A stretch of 64,000 nt of DNA from Trileptium ribeirensis (GCA_030248225.1 JASANE010007267.1:1-64000), one strand, 5' to 3'. Numbered from the stretch's first letter, positions 48,011 to 59,477 are shown. Notes: generated from the letters alone by a model not told the origin. A program made the numbers and translations.

Positions 48011-48657
48011 CTCGTTCCGACTGCGATAATTAGATAACGCTCACCAACACTTTTGTTGCATGCCTTTTACCCTTCATTCACGATATTAACGTGCAATTCG
48101 ATTCATATTGAATGAAATTTCGGCGGATAGGTGAACATTACCCAGGTACATTGACTGACAATAACGTGTATTAGGCCACATGTGTATTTATGAATTATTA
48201 CTCCGACCATTGTAATGGTCGCAAACAAAATGAATAAAAAACACACATATAGTACGTATAGTACAAGCCAAACTGAGCTAACATTTCAATCCATGGTTGC
48301 TTTAATTATGCTTAGTGACCATTCCCAATCGAACTGGTGCATGTGGTTAATTTCTTTATTCTGCTGTAACAAAACATTTGCTACACCAATAGGCGAGCAG
48401 GATTACAATATCCCAATTTACAACGAGATAATATCAAATTTAGTAGATTTGGTTCGAAAATTTATAAAGGATGATTAGATTTAGCTCAAACCTTTCAAAG
48501 TTCATGATACCTCATGAAGCATAAAACAGTAGTTTTCGTTGCATTGTGATAGCGTTTCAGTTTATTAGTTCGCAGTTTAAAAGCACCACCATTGTAGCCT
48601 AAATACAAACAAATGTTAAAATACAGTTGCTTTGGATTAAAACTTTATAAATAGAGT

Positions 48658-48822
48658 CGATCTGGATGCAAAGTTTTGCTGCGCATTAGACATCACAGAT
48701 AAAGAACGACTAGAAACGAACGAGAAAGCCAAAGACACCATTTCTAACGAAAACAAAAGCAATTATTGCCATTGCCATGGATACTTCATAGCAATTGCAT
48801 TGATGTTATCGAAATTTTTATA
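48658..48822 (+). CDS. Possible isolated short-chain-dehydrogenase-like exon or exon relic
   Basis: After an AATAGAG acceptor-like word, a frame of about 54 codons reads DLDAKFCCALDITDKERLET, NEKAKDTISNENK, then drifts to a TAG at 48820. The first half resembles the segment C.LDITD...(L)....A.DTI of short-chain dehydrogenases and the equivalent exon 3 (KSFCLDLSKANAEDYDRIAK). It also starts in phase 1 like exon 3. No donor is seen at the expected place, so it may be a relic of a duplicated exon or chance. Confidence 0.2.
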
Positions 48823-49159
48823 GTCAATTATTTTCTGGGTTATTTACGATTTGCAATTAACCACCGCATTGGTTATTTAACGTGCTGCCAATTCTAAAAT
48901 ATTAGTTGCAACGTGTGTATCTGCGCAATGATGTCACTAATTATGCTGAAGTTTACTTTTGGCAAAAATACTGTTGAGGTTCTTCACATATGTGACTATA
49001 CATTTTGCTGAAGGAGCTTTCACTTGTGAATGAGAAGTCCTGAATCGTCATTCAAAATAGAAATATGTTAGCAATTCGGTTATCGATTTTACTTATCACT
49101 TTTAAGGAATCGCTTAGGAAGGTGAAATAACGAATTACATGAGACATTGTCTATACTCA

Positions 49160-49590
49160 AAATAATTATGAGGAATATTTAGAGATATTATGGTATATTT
49201 AAGCACAACTATACCAAATATCTTGTAGTCCTTAAGCTTTACTAAATATATAGTAGGAACGTATGTTAAAATTTAACATAATATGCTTATTCTGCATATT
49301 TATGGTTATTTAGTACCTAAAATGTTTTTCGATATGCTTAATGCTTACAAGGATTATACTTAAAAACTTAAAATTTGAACATAATATTTGTTAGCTTTGT
49401 TTTTTCTACTTACGATATTTTGTACAGCTGTGCCTAGAAATTTTAGCTAGCATTAATAAAGGTTAATATTCATCAAAGTTTGCAATAAGCATAATGATTT
49501 TTAAAATTAATCATAATTAATCCTGATTTTTGTTAAGCATGAGGCGAAGGTAAATACATTAAGCATAAGCATTTTCTGTGTAGTTTCATT
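49160..49590 (-). repeat. AT-rich dispersed repeat, uninterrupted copy
   Basis: Its reverse complement aligns with 28735-29740 without the Harbinger-like MITE: AAAATGCTTATGCTTAATGT here against ATGCTTATGCTTAA, MITE, TAATACTTTAC there. It is thus an empty-site homologue. Confidence 0.7.
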
Positions 49591-50466
49591 TTTAACTTTT
49601 TCCTATTGGTCTTCGTTTCCCAGTTACGTGACAAATTTAGTACAAGTTTCGACAATTTTCAGTTCTTGTCTATTGTCCATAATAACATAGCTTACTCCAG
49701 AGTTTATAGTATTTTTTTCAACACAAAAAACTGATACTTCCCACCTTTTTTCTAAAATCCAGTTATCGGTTAATATACATAGCCAAAACCAAAATCAAAA
49801 GCTCGAGCTCAAAAAACCCAGAAGCCTCAAAACTAGTAATGATTATGCTGCAAATTTTTTTCAAAAGCCCGAGCTTTATCCAAAATATCGAAAATTAACC
49901 TTCTTCTAATATTTTGACATGTTGAACCTGTTTCAAACTGAAGCAGCCGCAGTGTCTAGAAATGGCCTGTTATTTGATATTCCTTAACAAAAGTCAGTAT
50001 AATAAAACTGCAGCTCTTCTTGGCACTAAATCAATGTCTATCAATTATTTCTACTTTATTACGTATAATTACACAAAGGTAATGAAGTGTTTGAGAGTTT
50101 TTGCTAATTTTTTGGATCATATATTTGACAGTAACGATATAATTCTGACATACTGTGTGTTTAATTTATCACACAATCGTTCCATGATATATATACAAAA
50201 AATATGCGAGTGCTGATACAGTTACTTCACAACTGTCCTTAGTGTCTCCTGAAGATTATGTCAAAAACCAACCACCATACAAACTGTCATAGAGCACCAA
50301 CGCCGGCAGAATTTAGAATCATGTACTTTTAAAATTTAATCACTATTGCAAGAATGTATTCTTTACGTAAACAAAAGCGTATTTTAATGCGATAATGTCA
50401 ATTACACCTAGAGTATTATATCAAGTTTCCGCCCTCGAATATTCGTATAATGTCTTGCCTCTCTAG

Positions 50467-50540
50467 TCTAAGGCTGAACGTGAACCTAAAACTAAGTCTA
50501 AGCCTAAACCTAAGTCTCAGCCTAAGACTAAGCTTAAACT
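50467..50540. repeat. Degenerate telomere-like hexamer tract (CTAAGCC/TTAGGC-type)
   Basis: About 12 tandem variants of CTAAGC/CTAAAC/CTAAGT (CTAAGTCTAAGCCTAAACCT, AAGTCTCAGCCTAAGACTAA). On the minus strand this is a TTAGGC/TTAGAC mixture. TTAGGC is the nematode telomere repeat, but the variation and internal site make a simple telomere relic unproven. Confidence 0.7.
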
Positions 50541-51410
50541 ATATCTTGGGCTCGCATGTAAACTTTAAATTTTGTCCTGTGGTACTAATGTCATGTTTCT
50601 CCCTCTTTTATCGGGACGGGACTTGCCATGATTCTTTGTTGAAGGTTTGCACCCCGGACATGTATGAAGCCGGTTCTATTATGGATGCAGTATATTGAAT
50701 ACTTTCAATATAAACTCCTAGTAACGTATTGTGCAGTACGTTTTATTCGCTTGATGGTAGTCGTGATTTAGTCACTTGTTTACGCATTATATCCATCTAT
50801 CTAATATCAGTAAATTCTTCCTTGTGCTTCATGACAAAGCCATTTAGTTTGATTTCATTCATGCCAATCTGCTGCTATTAATTGTAGCCTTTGTAAAATG
50901 TTTTAAGTACGCAAAAAAGTTGTGTATTATTAAAATGCAGTACAAGTATAAATAACACTTGTAAATTCTTTTGCCACCCCGATGGCAAAAGGGATTTGTC
51001 CATAAGAGTCACGCCAATTTCGCTACAAACATGCGTGTGTTATACCATTTCTATGATCAGTAAATTTACAAGTATCGGTAAGGTATTCTAATTACAGACG
51101 AATAGTGATATTTCCTTAAAGTTTGAAAAGTTCAGTTCTAAACATATGGACCATCGTAACGTAGTTGAAAGGATTCAGAGTAGTATGATTTCATTAAGAA
51201 CTTATGTGTTGGGTGGAAAATATTTGAAACTCAGCGGTTCCAACTAAGCACTTAGTTAATTTCGCTTTAATATTTTATATATCAGTGCTTCTTATTTTAA
51301 GTTCTATTTCAGTATTTTCCATCTTTGAAGCAACTTATGTAGCTATTAAAAATTTTCTCACATTTGCTTCAGACACAAAGAGAAATATTGTAATAAATTA
51401 AAAACTGTTG

Positions 51411-51742
51411 TAGGTCATACTCATGTACTTTCCGTAGCCGATGATATGGTCGCCTTCGATTAACCAGCTCCCCTCGCCCCCAAAACATAGCAGGTGGTAT
51501 TCCCACGGTTTTCTCGGTGTACCGGTCACGGCTAAGGTACCAATAACCAGGTCTCCGTGTAATGAGATTATACAGAGAAGTAGTGGCAATCACCGGTGGC
51601 GCATATTCTTGCTTTAATCTCATTGATTGGGTATTAGCAATATGGTTGTTGTAACTTCCTAGAAGGCTTGGGGTGGGGTTAATGGTAGCCGAGAAGGACC
51701 ACATCATCAGATAATGAAAAGTATATACACTAGTATGACCTA
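51411..51742. mobile_element. 332-bp MITE, TAGGTCATAC ends
   Basis: Left end TAGGTCATACTCATGTACTT continues TCCGTAGCCGATGATATGGT. The right end, read inverted, is TAGGTCATACTAGTGTATAT, then ACTTTTCATTATCTGATGAT, then GTGG. These align with one short indel. No coding function: the overlapping 130-residue minus-strand frame is just the element read through. A diverged relative is at 55835-56225. Confidence 0.8.
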
Positions 51743-52263
51743 ATGTTATAATCTTCTGCAAAAATTTTTATAATGATCTCTTAATAATATGTATTGTTAT
51801 TTTTATTTTAAGAAATTTGAATTACACTTAAACGACGCTTTGGAAAGTGAATATCTCAGTGATGGCATTGTTTTCCATGTACGTGCGATATTGGTATAAA
51901 CAATATATTACCGTTGGGTTTACCCTAGGTAATACTAACCATTAATTCGGCAAACAGTAGGTATAACACCTCTAGTTCCTAAACTCAAAAACCGACACAT
52001 TCATATGGGTTTCGAACTTTTGGGCAAGGTTAATCGTCAACTAGGAATCACGAACAGAATGCGACAGATACTACCGCAAGTAAGATACACCCTAAAACAT
52101 GCCAAGTTATGGTTCAATAGTTGTAAAATTTTGTACTAAGGTGAGATCATCACGTTACTTGGTTACTATATTAATGTTGACATTTATTACTGCAACAACC
52201 CGAACTTGTGAGCGGATAGACGGATATCTCTAATTATTTTACCATGTATTGCAATTAACCAGA

Positions 52264-52500
52264 GGCCGCGTGGCCGAGTGGTCAGAGCGCCTGCTTCATA
52301 ATCATGAAGTCAGGGGTTCGAATCCAGTGGTCGCACTAATCTCCTTGGGCAAGGTACTTAGCCACAATTGTTTCGCAGTACCTATGCGTTAGCCTGTTGG
52401 TTTCATCCCAAGATGTCACATATGGCTATAAAATAAGGGGCGAAAACATTTTCTGGACCACAATCAGCGAACCTTCTGGCTAACGAATATTTAAAAGACA
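52264..52500 (+). mobile_element. tRNA-derived SINE
   Basis: The head GGCCGCGTGGCCGAGTGGTC AGAGC has a good RNA polymerase III A box (TGGCCGAGTGG, 52271-52281), and GGTTCGAATCC (52315-52325) is a perfect B box; their spacing fits a tRNA of the Ser/Leu-like type. It is not a functional tRNA: the anticodon hairpin CTTCA/TGAAG has a 6-base loop and the T arm is short. The tRNA-like head is followed by CTCCTTGGGCAAGGTACTTA and further sequence that resembles the central domain of CORE/MIR-type SINEs. The 3' end is uncertain. Confidence 0.75.
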
Positions 52501-54359
52501 TGGAGATGGTTTAACGCAGCACATGGATTTGTACGAAAGATTTGTCGCATTCGAGTCGTATAAATTGTTTTGCAATCAAATGCACAGTCTGGTCAGTTCA
52601 TTCCAAGATTAAGACTTGACAGATAATGTTGCTCACATAAAGTTCTACAATTTTGTGAACGCTAATTTTCGATAACTCAGTTCTAGAAATCATAGACCGC
52701 AGAGCGGATACAATTCATGATTCTTGATTAAACGATTTGTGTAAAAGTGACATGACATTTTATTTGACATGAGGTAACCAGAATGGAAATATTTTCTGGA
52801 GTGCTTTCGAGTAAAAACAAAATATTGAAAAAAGAAAATCGGATGTAGAAAAGTATTTAAAGCTTCTGGTAAATCCAGGTAATTTGTAGTCTTTCGAAGA
52901 ACATATTTTGCAGCAGTTTTCGTAGCCAGTGGCTAAAGTTGATTGAAAAAACAGGCCGTAGCTAAAAGAGGAATGTGGGCGAAGCCTGTATGACCTCTAT
53001 CTCGCTCTGCCACTCCTCTAGTTAAGCGTTCCTAGCTCAAGCACGAGTTAGGGCGTTTGGAGCCTTTTTGAGGTAAATTGATATTAACATGATAAAGTTC
53101 GTACTGCAATTTTAGATTATGACTTTTGAAATTCTAATCTTATAGCCGATCGAACACGACGTTGAATGACATTCACATCATAAAGTTCAAATTTTGACTT
53201 TTTCTTCTATAAGCAGGCTATAACTCCTGGAGCTGTATCCACCAAGTCTGGCCCGTGGACGAGTAGACGGTTTTGGGCACCCTCTCCGGAACAAATTGCA
53301 AACGATTCACTGTACGCCATCGGCGGGTGCTCTAGTTCAAGTTTGGGCTGCCTCAACCACTGTATTCAGGTTAATATTGATTTTCCACCAAGATATTTAT
53401 ATTTATGTTTAATATGTTAAAATATATACTTCTATTTTAATAGAAGTTATAGGTTAAATGCTATAATTCATTTCTGTGCTCTAAAGTTTTAAAATATATT
53501 TTAGGTTTTCAGGCGTATGTATTTTATATGCATAGAAATGAAATTGAAAATCTGACACGTTTGCTTTTAACGAAAACGCGCGAATTTACTCATGCACAAA
53601 TTGTTAATACGAACCAGACCAGTTTTTAGTTAACATTTTGACACAAACACTAAAAAATTATAAAATATTATTTATAAAATTTAAAACCATCTGCCATGTT
53701 TAAATTGTTTATACAATTGTACCACAAAAATGTGCCAGCGAATATCGAAAACATAGTAATCAAAAACATAATGCCCAAGAGCTCTTATAGCTTTTATTTT
53801 CGTGTTTATTCGTATGGAAAAATCGTATTGCTGATCATAAAATGTAGCTCCAGCGATAGTTTCTAGTACTTTCAAAAGTATTTTGAGTGAAAGCAGAATA
53901 TTTTTATATCTTTCAAATCAGTAAATTGTACATTAGAAATTAATAAAACTTCTCATCATGATATGGTTTAATTACAATGTAGTACAGGACAGAAGTTATC
54001 ACTTGCAAAAATTCAATAAGCCGTGGGTGCTTGCTCAAATTATAAATATCAACGCCGCACTAAGCATGTTTTAGCGGGCGCAGGGTATCTTCCGCTACGA
54101 AACGCAAAACAACAAACCGGTATCGGTGGCTCTGCTATTTAATCATACATATCAAAACAATTCTGTTATTTAGGTTTAAAATACTATTAGCTCTGTCGTA
54201 ACCTATTCTTTGCAGGTCACCCTCAATATTTAAGCTAGAAGACTGTATTCGCTTCCTTATCGCAGTTCTATTACCCTGTCAGCCATTCAAAACTTTAGTC
54301 CAGTTTAAATAATAATTAAATTAATAATGATGTTTAGCGACACCACGGACTCCCACAAA

Positions 54360-54480
54360 ATGGTGCCTTCTCTGTGGGTTCGGATCTGATTCGGCTCGGA
54401 TCGCATCGGATGCAGTGTGAGCGCTCTATATGAAATACACGTGCCAATCGTATCGGATCGAACGCAATGTAAATACGCGC
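54360..54480. repeat. TCGGATC-rich patch
   Basis: GGTTCGGATCTGATTCGGCT, CGGATCGCATCGGATGCAGT and CGTATCGGATCGAACGCAAT form a short cluster of CGGATC words. It is similar in style to the GACCCG patches; 55255-55320 (GATCCGACCCGACGAGACCG) is a nearby relative. Confidence 0.45.
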
Positions 54481-55834
54481 TAACATAGATCTGCCAGATA
54501 ATGAGGGATTTCCCAGATAATGAGTTTACACAATGACACAGCAGATTGCCTTATCAATACATAGAAACAGTTCTGTATTGCAATACACATTCCATAATAA
54601 TCACCGTTCAACTTAATTAACAGGTGATTACTACCACTGATTACCTGCACTTCTTTTAAAAATTTCGTTTGCTTATTTGAACATCCAATTCGGTACCTTT
54701 GGTATTTGACAGATATTAGGTGTATTAGATACATATCAAGTGTTCATCGGTTATAAAGTGCATTCACAAAGTATCCCGAATTGGATATATTTTCGAAAAA
54801 TATGGCACAAACATAGACAATTTATAACAAAATTTGGTGTGAAAATAATATTAGTTCATCCGTCGGATGACATCACTATTCGGACGCCGCAGGCTTCGGT
54901 AAAAGACACAATTAGATACCAATCAATTTCTCATATTAAGTACAGTTAATTGTCCAACTTACTTTGGGTATGATGAACCGAACTGGTCAAAACAATAACT
55001 AATTTGCTTAAATAGTTGGATTGCTATGTATTTATGAACATTAGCTTAATATCCAATGTACCATAGGGTTTCCAATATCGATATTAGTTTAATGGCCAAC
55101 CTGTATGTATGGCGACACTTTAGAGGCCTAGTTGAATCTTTTTCATGTAGTAATATATGGAACAAACACGTAGTGCAGCAATATCAGCCGAAAATGAACA
55201 ATAGATATTATTTGTCACATGATGAAAAGCTAAATCTATAATTAAATTAGAGACCGCATTGCGTTGAAAACTTAAAACCTGAACGATCCGACCCGACGAG
55301 ACCGTAACAGTCCCGTTAGCAACCAACTAAACTTGTATTACTAGTAACAGGACTATGCCTTAGCTTTCTCACAGTGTTTCATCGAATATTACACAGGTGG
55401 CGTGACGACACAGTTTTACAAGAGCTTACATTTACAAGTGTTAGTGTTTGCCAGTTCTTTCACACTAGGCGGTTCAGTTCACTAATAATGCGGCTAGCCA
55501 AATTAATTATTATGACTCGTTTACTCGAGGTCTAGCCAACCTAAAACATGACAAATTCCAACCCAACTCAACTTGATATGAGTATGAACCGACCTATTTG
55601 CTATCTCTAGCCTTGATGTTTTCTTTGCAATAGTAAATGCTGATTTTATTATCCTGCCCATTTTATATTAGGAAGATTAGACAATTTTTTGCTTTTTTGT
55701 TTCTGGTGCTATTATTAGCGTGGTTGAGAGCGGGAGTGGTTTTTACAAGTGGTATACTTATTGAAAAGAATGCAAAAATTACCTTTGAATCAATTTTGCC
55801 GAGTCCACAATCCAAATTTTGTAGAACAGTATGA

Positions 55835-56225
55835 TACTCGGTCATACACATGCACTTTCCAATATCTGATCATGTGGTCGCTTTTCGGCTTATCCCTCCA
55901 AGGATTGAAGAAGGTGTACCTCCAAAACTTCTTTAAAAGCTATTGGCTGCGATTCAGGGATTCTAAAAAGGCACCAACTACCACGTCACCAATACAAATG
56001 CAATTAGGATAGTATAAGAGGCTATCGGCTATTGCTGCTCCTGCGCTACGCCGAATGGTTATTAGCTGTTATTAGTACTACGTACAACCTCCGATAATGC
56101 CTGAAAGGCTGGGGGTCGCCAAAGAAAGTTGAGATATCCCGTGCAATTCTTCAAAGGAATGCGTAAGGTAAACAGCCGCGCCATCGGATAAGAAAAGTAC
56201 ATGAGTATAATCTACAGTCATACTC
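55835..56225. mobile_element. Diverged MITE related to 51411-51742
   Basis: GGTCATACACATGCACTTTC followed by CAATATCTGATCATGTGGTC at the left matches the ends of 51411-51742. Inverted at the right, ATACTCATGTACTTTTCTTA and TCCGATGGCGCGG correspond. Exact ends are uncertain and the interior differs. Confidence 0.6.
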
Positions 56226-56493
56226 TCTACAAAATTGCCTTATGGGCTCTTAGTACTAATACTGTGAATAAAAGGACAAACAGAGGAATAATAGAACATC
56301 TAACAGCGTTTGAGTAGAACCGTTCGCGATTCTTAAATTTGTCACGAGTACTACTGTACACAATGCTAAATGAAATTTAGGTCATAATGTACAATACTTT
56401 AATTGCCAAGTCTGTCGGGCTGTGACATTGTTTTCGACTACGTTTGTCACACCGTGCACAAAATATTGTGCATATTTATTTATATAATTCGAG

Positions 56494-56543
56494 GTCAAAA
56501 GTTTAATGGCATACTATCGCCAGGCAATATCGGCGACAGAGTT
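56494..56543 (+). CDS. HSD17B12-like: Tentative exon 7 of the reductase (helix after YxxxK)
   Basis: Between TATAATTCGAG and donor GTAAAT a phase-0 frame reads VKSLMAYYRQAISATE. In the family YxxTK is followed by a helix like TFVDFFSQCLHEEY, and SLMAYYRQAISATE matches its spacing of bulky and small residues, including the Gln. However, the acceptor is poor, the exon is only 50 bp, and a competing frame across the same bases stays open longer. A frame starting at 56802 (FQAVTVSPFQP, compare VQSVLPYFVAT) would continue in the right phase. Treat both as hypotheses. Confidence 0.3.
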
Positions 56544-57372
56544 GTAAATGCGAACCTGGAAGAAGTAAAGAAGTATCATGCGATAGTCAACGTTGCCAAG
56601 CCTAGCATATGACAGATAAATGTGTTATGGTAGGCAAATATATATTACATTGCGGCAGAGCGCGGCTAATACAAAGCATAACATTATTTTGCAATCATTG
56701 AATAGTACATAGAGTTTTTTACGATTAACAGGTGTAGGATTCTAGGCATTTTGCATAGACTTCAGTATAATACAAGCAGGCCCGCAGTTAGTCAAAGTTA
56801 GGTTCCAAGCCGTTACTGTGAGCCCTTTTCAACCGTGTCAGCGGGGCCCCCACCAAACCACGTTAGTGGTGCTCCTAAGATGAGCAGTGTAAATCACCAA
56901 CTTATGATTTACAACACTCAAATTCAGCAAACCGGACAACCATTAAAATCACCAATAAACAAATTTATTTGCGGCTTGTTTGCTCTGTGTTTTTTTAGTT
57001 TTATGCTTTGCGCAAAATCGTTAGAATAGCAAACCATAGTTTAATTTGTCACGAATTTACTGGTAATTTGTACCACACCAATGTTCGGTATAATGCAATA
57101 TCGCCATCAGCATGGAGTGAGGCCACATCCAACCGGAGGCTCCGCCGATTGGGAGACAATGGGGCGTTTACCTGAGCTCTGAATGGAAGTTATTGTGGGT
57201 CAAAGCGTCTTCGCAGTATAGTTACGGGAAATGTATTTTGAACTGCAGTCTCTGGTCAAGATTTTTTATCTGTTCATACTTTTATCGGTTGCTTCTAAAA
57301 ATCGCTTTATCTTCACCAAGCTCATTCATATAAAATTTTCAGCATTAAAATAAGCTTCCACGTTAAGACTTA

Positions 57373-58331
57373 TGGAGGTTTCACAAAATAATGAGTGTAA
57401 AAATTAGGCAGTCTTGTCTCTAACAGCCGTTTGCAAGAAACTAAAATTTTTATTGGACGGTTATATGATATTTTAGTTTCTTGCAAGCGACTGCTAGAGA
57501 TTTTTGTCTTTAATGACTGCTAGTTTGACATTTTGATCTCTAACAGATAGCTGTACGAGACTGTCAGACTTATAAAGATAGCCAATAAATACAGAAATCT
57601 CTAATAGCTAGCTGTTAGAGACTAAAATCTCTTGCAGCTAGTCATAACAGATTATTGTCTCTAATGGCTAGCTGTTAGAAACTTTTGTTTCTTACAGCCA
57701 GTATTAAAAAACAAAAGTCTATAATAACTATCCATTAGAATTTCAAATATTTAACGATTGGATGAAAGAGATTTTTGTATGTTACAGCTGGCTATAAGAC
57801 ACAAAAGTTTCTAACAGTGAGCAATTAAAAACAAAAATCTGTTACAGCAAGCTCATTATTGATTTTGTTGCCCCCTCCAGCTTGATATTGGTGCCCCTCC
57901 AGTTTGATATTGGTGATGTGATGTAGATATTCGAAATTCTAATGGATAGCTGTTAGAGACTTATGTAGTTTGTAGCTGGCTGCAACAAGTAAAAGTCTCT
58001 AACAGCTAGCCATTAGCGACAAAAAATTGTTATACCTAACAGCTAGCTGTTAGAGATTTCTGTATTTTTTGGGTATCGATATAAGACTACACTCTCTTAC
58101 AGCTGTCTGTTAGAGATTTAAAGATTTCTGTATTTTTAACTATGGATATAAAACTAGTTTCTTACAACTATCTGTTAGAGATTTAAATATCAAACAAGCA
58201 GTCATTAAAGACAAAAATCTGTAGCAGCCGAAAATAAAATATAACCTACCATAGAGATTTTAGTTTCTTGTGGCCGGCTGTTTAAGACAAAACTAACCAG
58301 TTTTTGCACTCATTATTCTGTGAAACCTGCA
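57373..58331. mobile_element. 959-bp TIR element packed with CTAACAGCTAGCTGTTAG palindromes
   Basis: Left end GGAGGTTTCACAAAATAATG (57374) and right end inverted (GCAGGTTTCACAGAATAATG), both continuing AGTG(T/C)AAAAA, form about 28-bp inverted repeats. Inside are some fifteen or more degenerate units of TCTCTAACAGCTAGCTGTTA GAGA joined by AAAAT/AAAGTCT spacers; near-perfect palindromes are at 57601-57620, 57661-57680 and 58037-58055. A GC-richer insert with a tandem CCCTCCAG(C/T)TTGATATTGG lies at 57872-57917. No coding capacity; no clear target duplication. Confidence 0.85.
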
Positions 58332-58927
58332 TTGTATCGAAAACCAACCTACTGTATTAGTAAGGAGAAATCCGCAAACTTAAACATAATTTTTAGATCA
58401 AAATGCTGCTGAAATTACCCAGAATCTAAAGTTTTGTTGAAAACTTGTATTGATTTCAAAATTCATTTAATGCTGCTCTCTTCCTTTGTAGAAAAAAATT
58501 ACGTCATGCTAAAGATGAAGAAAAATATTGAAAAATACCTTGTTTAGTCACGGACGCTAAGCACGCAGTTGTTTTATACGCAGCACGTGAACTTTAGTAT
58601 ACCACTAATCTTGGTTATGCAGCAGCAATAAAAACAGACTGTAAATTCGCGCTTACTAAAAAGCTCACGCATACTAACAAAGAATACTGACTCTTTATTC
58701 AAAGTATGAAGTTTTAGACTTGTAACTTTTTATGTTAAATTCGAACAAAAACACAGTTCACCAGTGCTCACTTGTAGAGAATTCCTAAGAGTACTCTGAG
58801 CCGCTGTCTGCGATCACTCTTGGAAAACTGTAAATGAGCAAGAAAAATGAATGGATTATATCAAAGACATATCATCTTACGACCTATCGGAATACAAAAT
58901 ACTTAGTTGTAGGTTAATATTTTACAG

Positions 58928-59089
58928 CTCTGGCTGGTTCAAGCATTGTTCACACCGTGGATGTGGACACGAGTGTCGGGAACAATTTGGTGGTTTGTAA
59001 ACAAGATTAAAGATGATCGGCATTCGGAAGATGGGATTGTCCGCTCAGCGAGAAACGAAGCTCAATCGGATCCTTGGAAAACAGAATAA
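58928..59089 (+). CDS. HSD17B12-like: Likely final exon of the 3-oxoacyl-CoA reductase / HSD17B12 homologue
   Basis: After acceptor TTTTACAG a phase-0 frame of 53 codons runs to TAA at 59087: LWLVQALFTPWMWTRVSGTI, WWFVNKIKDDRHSEDGIVRS, ARNEAQSDPWKTE. WLVQALF aligns with the YLIHALM motif that begins the C-terminal hydrophobic segment of HSD17B12, and the following hydrophobic stretch and basic residues fit its membrane-proximal tail. It lacks the KKxx-type ER retrieval ending of vertebrate members. The exon itself is convincing; that it belongs to this gene is inference, because the exons that should join it to exon 6 are not all found. It could instead end another membrane protein. Confidence 0.6.
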   Translation, partial: LWLVQALFTPWMWTRVSGTIWWFVNKIKDDRHSEDGIVRSARNEAQSDPWKTE

Positions 59090-59270
59090 ACTACAATATA
59101 TCGCTATATAATCCTGTAGATATGTGGCTATAACCAAAATATAATATGTCAGTTTTATGTTTTATAGATTGTAAACATGTACCCAAACAAAAAGTCTGAT
59201 AATATAAGTTCTTCATTATAAAATTTCTCCATCATAAATCGGCATTTTCTTTTATTTGGCCTTTTGGCCA

Positions 59271-59477
59271 AAGTAACCCTGAGGGGCGTAAATAAAATGC
59301 AGGCCATGCCGTTCTCCATATACTAAGCCTAAGCCTAAGTCTTAGCCTAAGCTAAGGTCCTTATATGACACATACACTAAGCCTAAGCCTAAGTCGGGGG
59401 GCTGCCGCCCTCCGAACCCCCCGCTCTAAGCTGTTCTTTTTTCTAACGTTATAACATGACGCCCCTCAGGGTTACTT
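59271..59477 (-). mobile_element. ~207-bp TIR element with TTAGGC-like tracts (copy 1)
   Basis: Perfect 19-bp inverted ends AAGTAACCCTGAGGGGCGT (59271-59289 and 59459-59477). The interior has ACTAAGCCTAAGCCTAAGTC, a GCCTAAGCTAAGGTCC segment, a second CTAAGCCTAAGCCTAAGTC tract, then GGGGGGCTGCCGCCCTCCGA and AGCTGTTCTTTTTT..AACGTTATAAC. The reverse complement of this interior matches 60530-60743 almost throughout. Confidence 0.9.

Larger units (their letters stand above)
47099..58927 (+). other. Long 3' part of the reductase gene: exons weak or hidden among elements
   Basis: Between exon 6 (ends phase 0) and the likely last exon, about 55-70 residues (helix after YxxxK, VQxVxPxxVxT loop, FVxSALxTVG helix) must be encoded. 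Only tentative pieces were found (56494-56543, listed; and a frame at 54713-54898 that is phase 0 to 0 but aligns poorly). The stretch is filled by MITEs, a SINE, AT-rich repeats and a palindrome array. Confidence 0.5.

Noticed and set aside
48215..48478. ORF ending GEQDYNIPIYNEIISNLVDL VRKFIKDD
   Set aside because: The tail looks protein-like and could follow an ACCAATAG acceptor, but no upstream partner or family match supports it.
51369..51761. 130-residue minus-strand ORF, one of the longest in the window
   Set aside because: It coincides almost exactly with the MITE 51411-51742, including its inverted ends, so it is element DNA read through.
52264..52336. A functional tRNA gene
   Set aside because: A and B boxes are good, but the anticodon loop has six bases, the acceptor and T stems do not pair properly, and a SINE-like body follows.
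54713..54898. Phase-0 frame in the reductase gap, ending FGVKIILVHPSDDITIRTPQAS
   Set aside because: Phases on both sides fit exon 6 and the last exon, and FGVKIILVHP recalls KGVxVQxVxP, but the first 40 residues do not align with the family and the spacing from YxxxK is wrong. Not listed as an exon.
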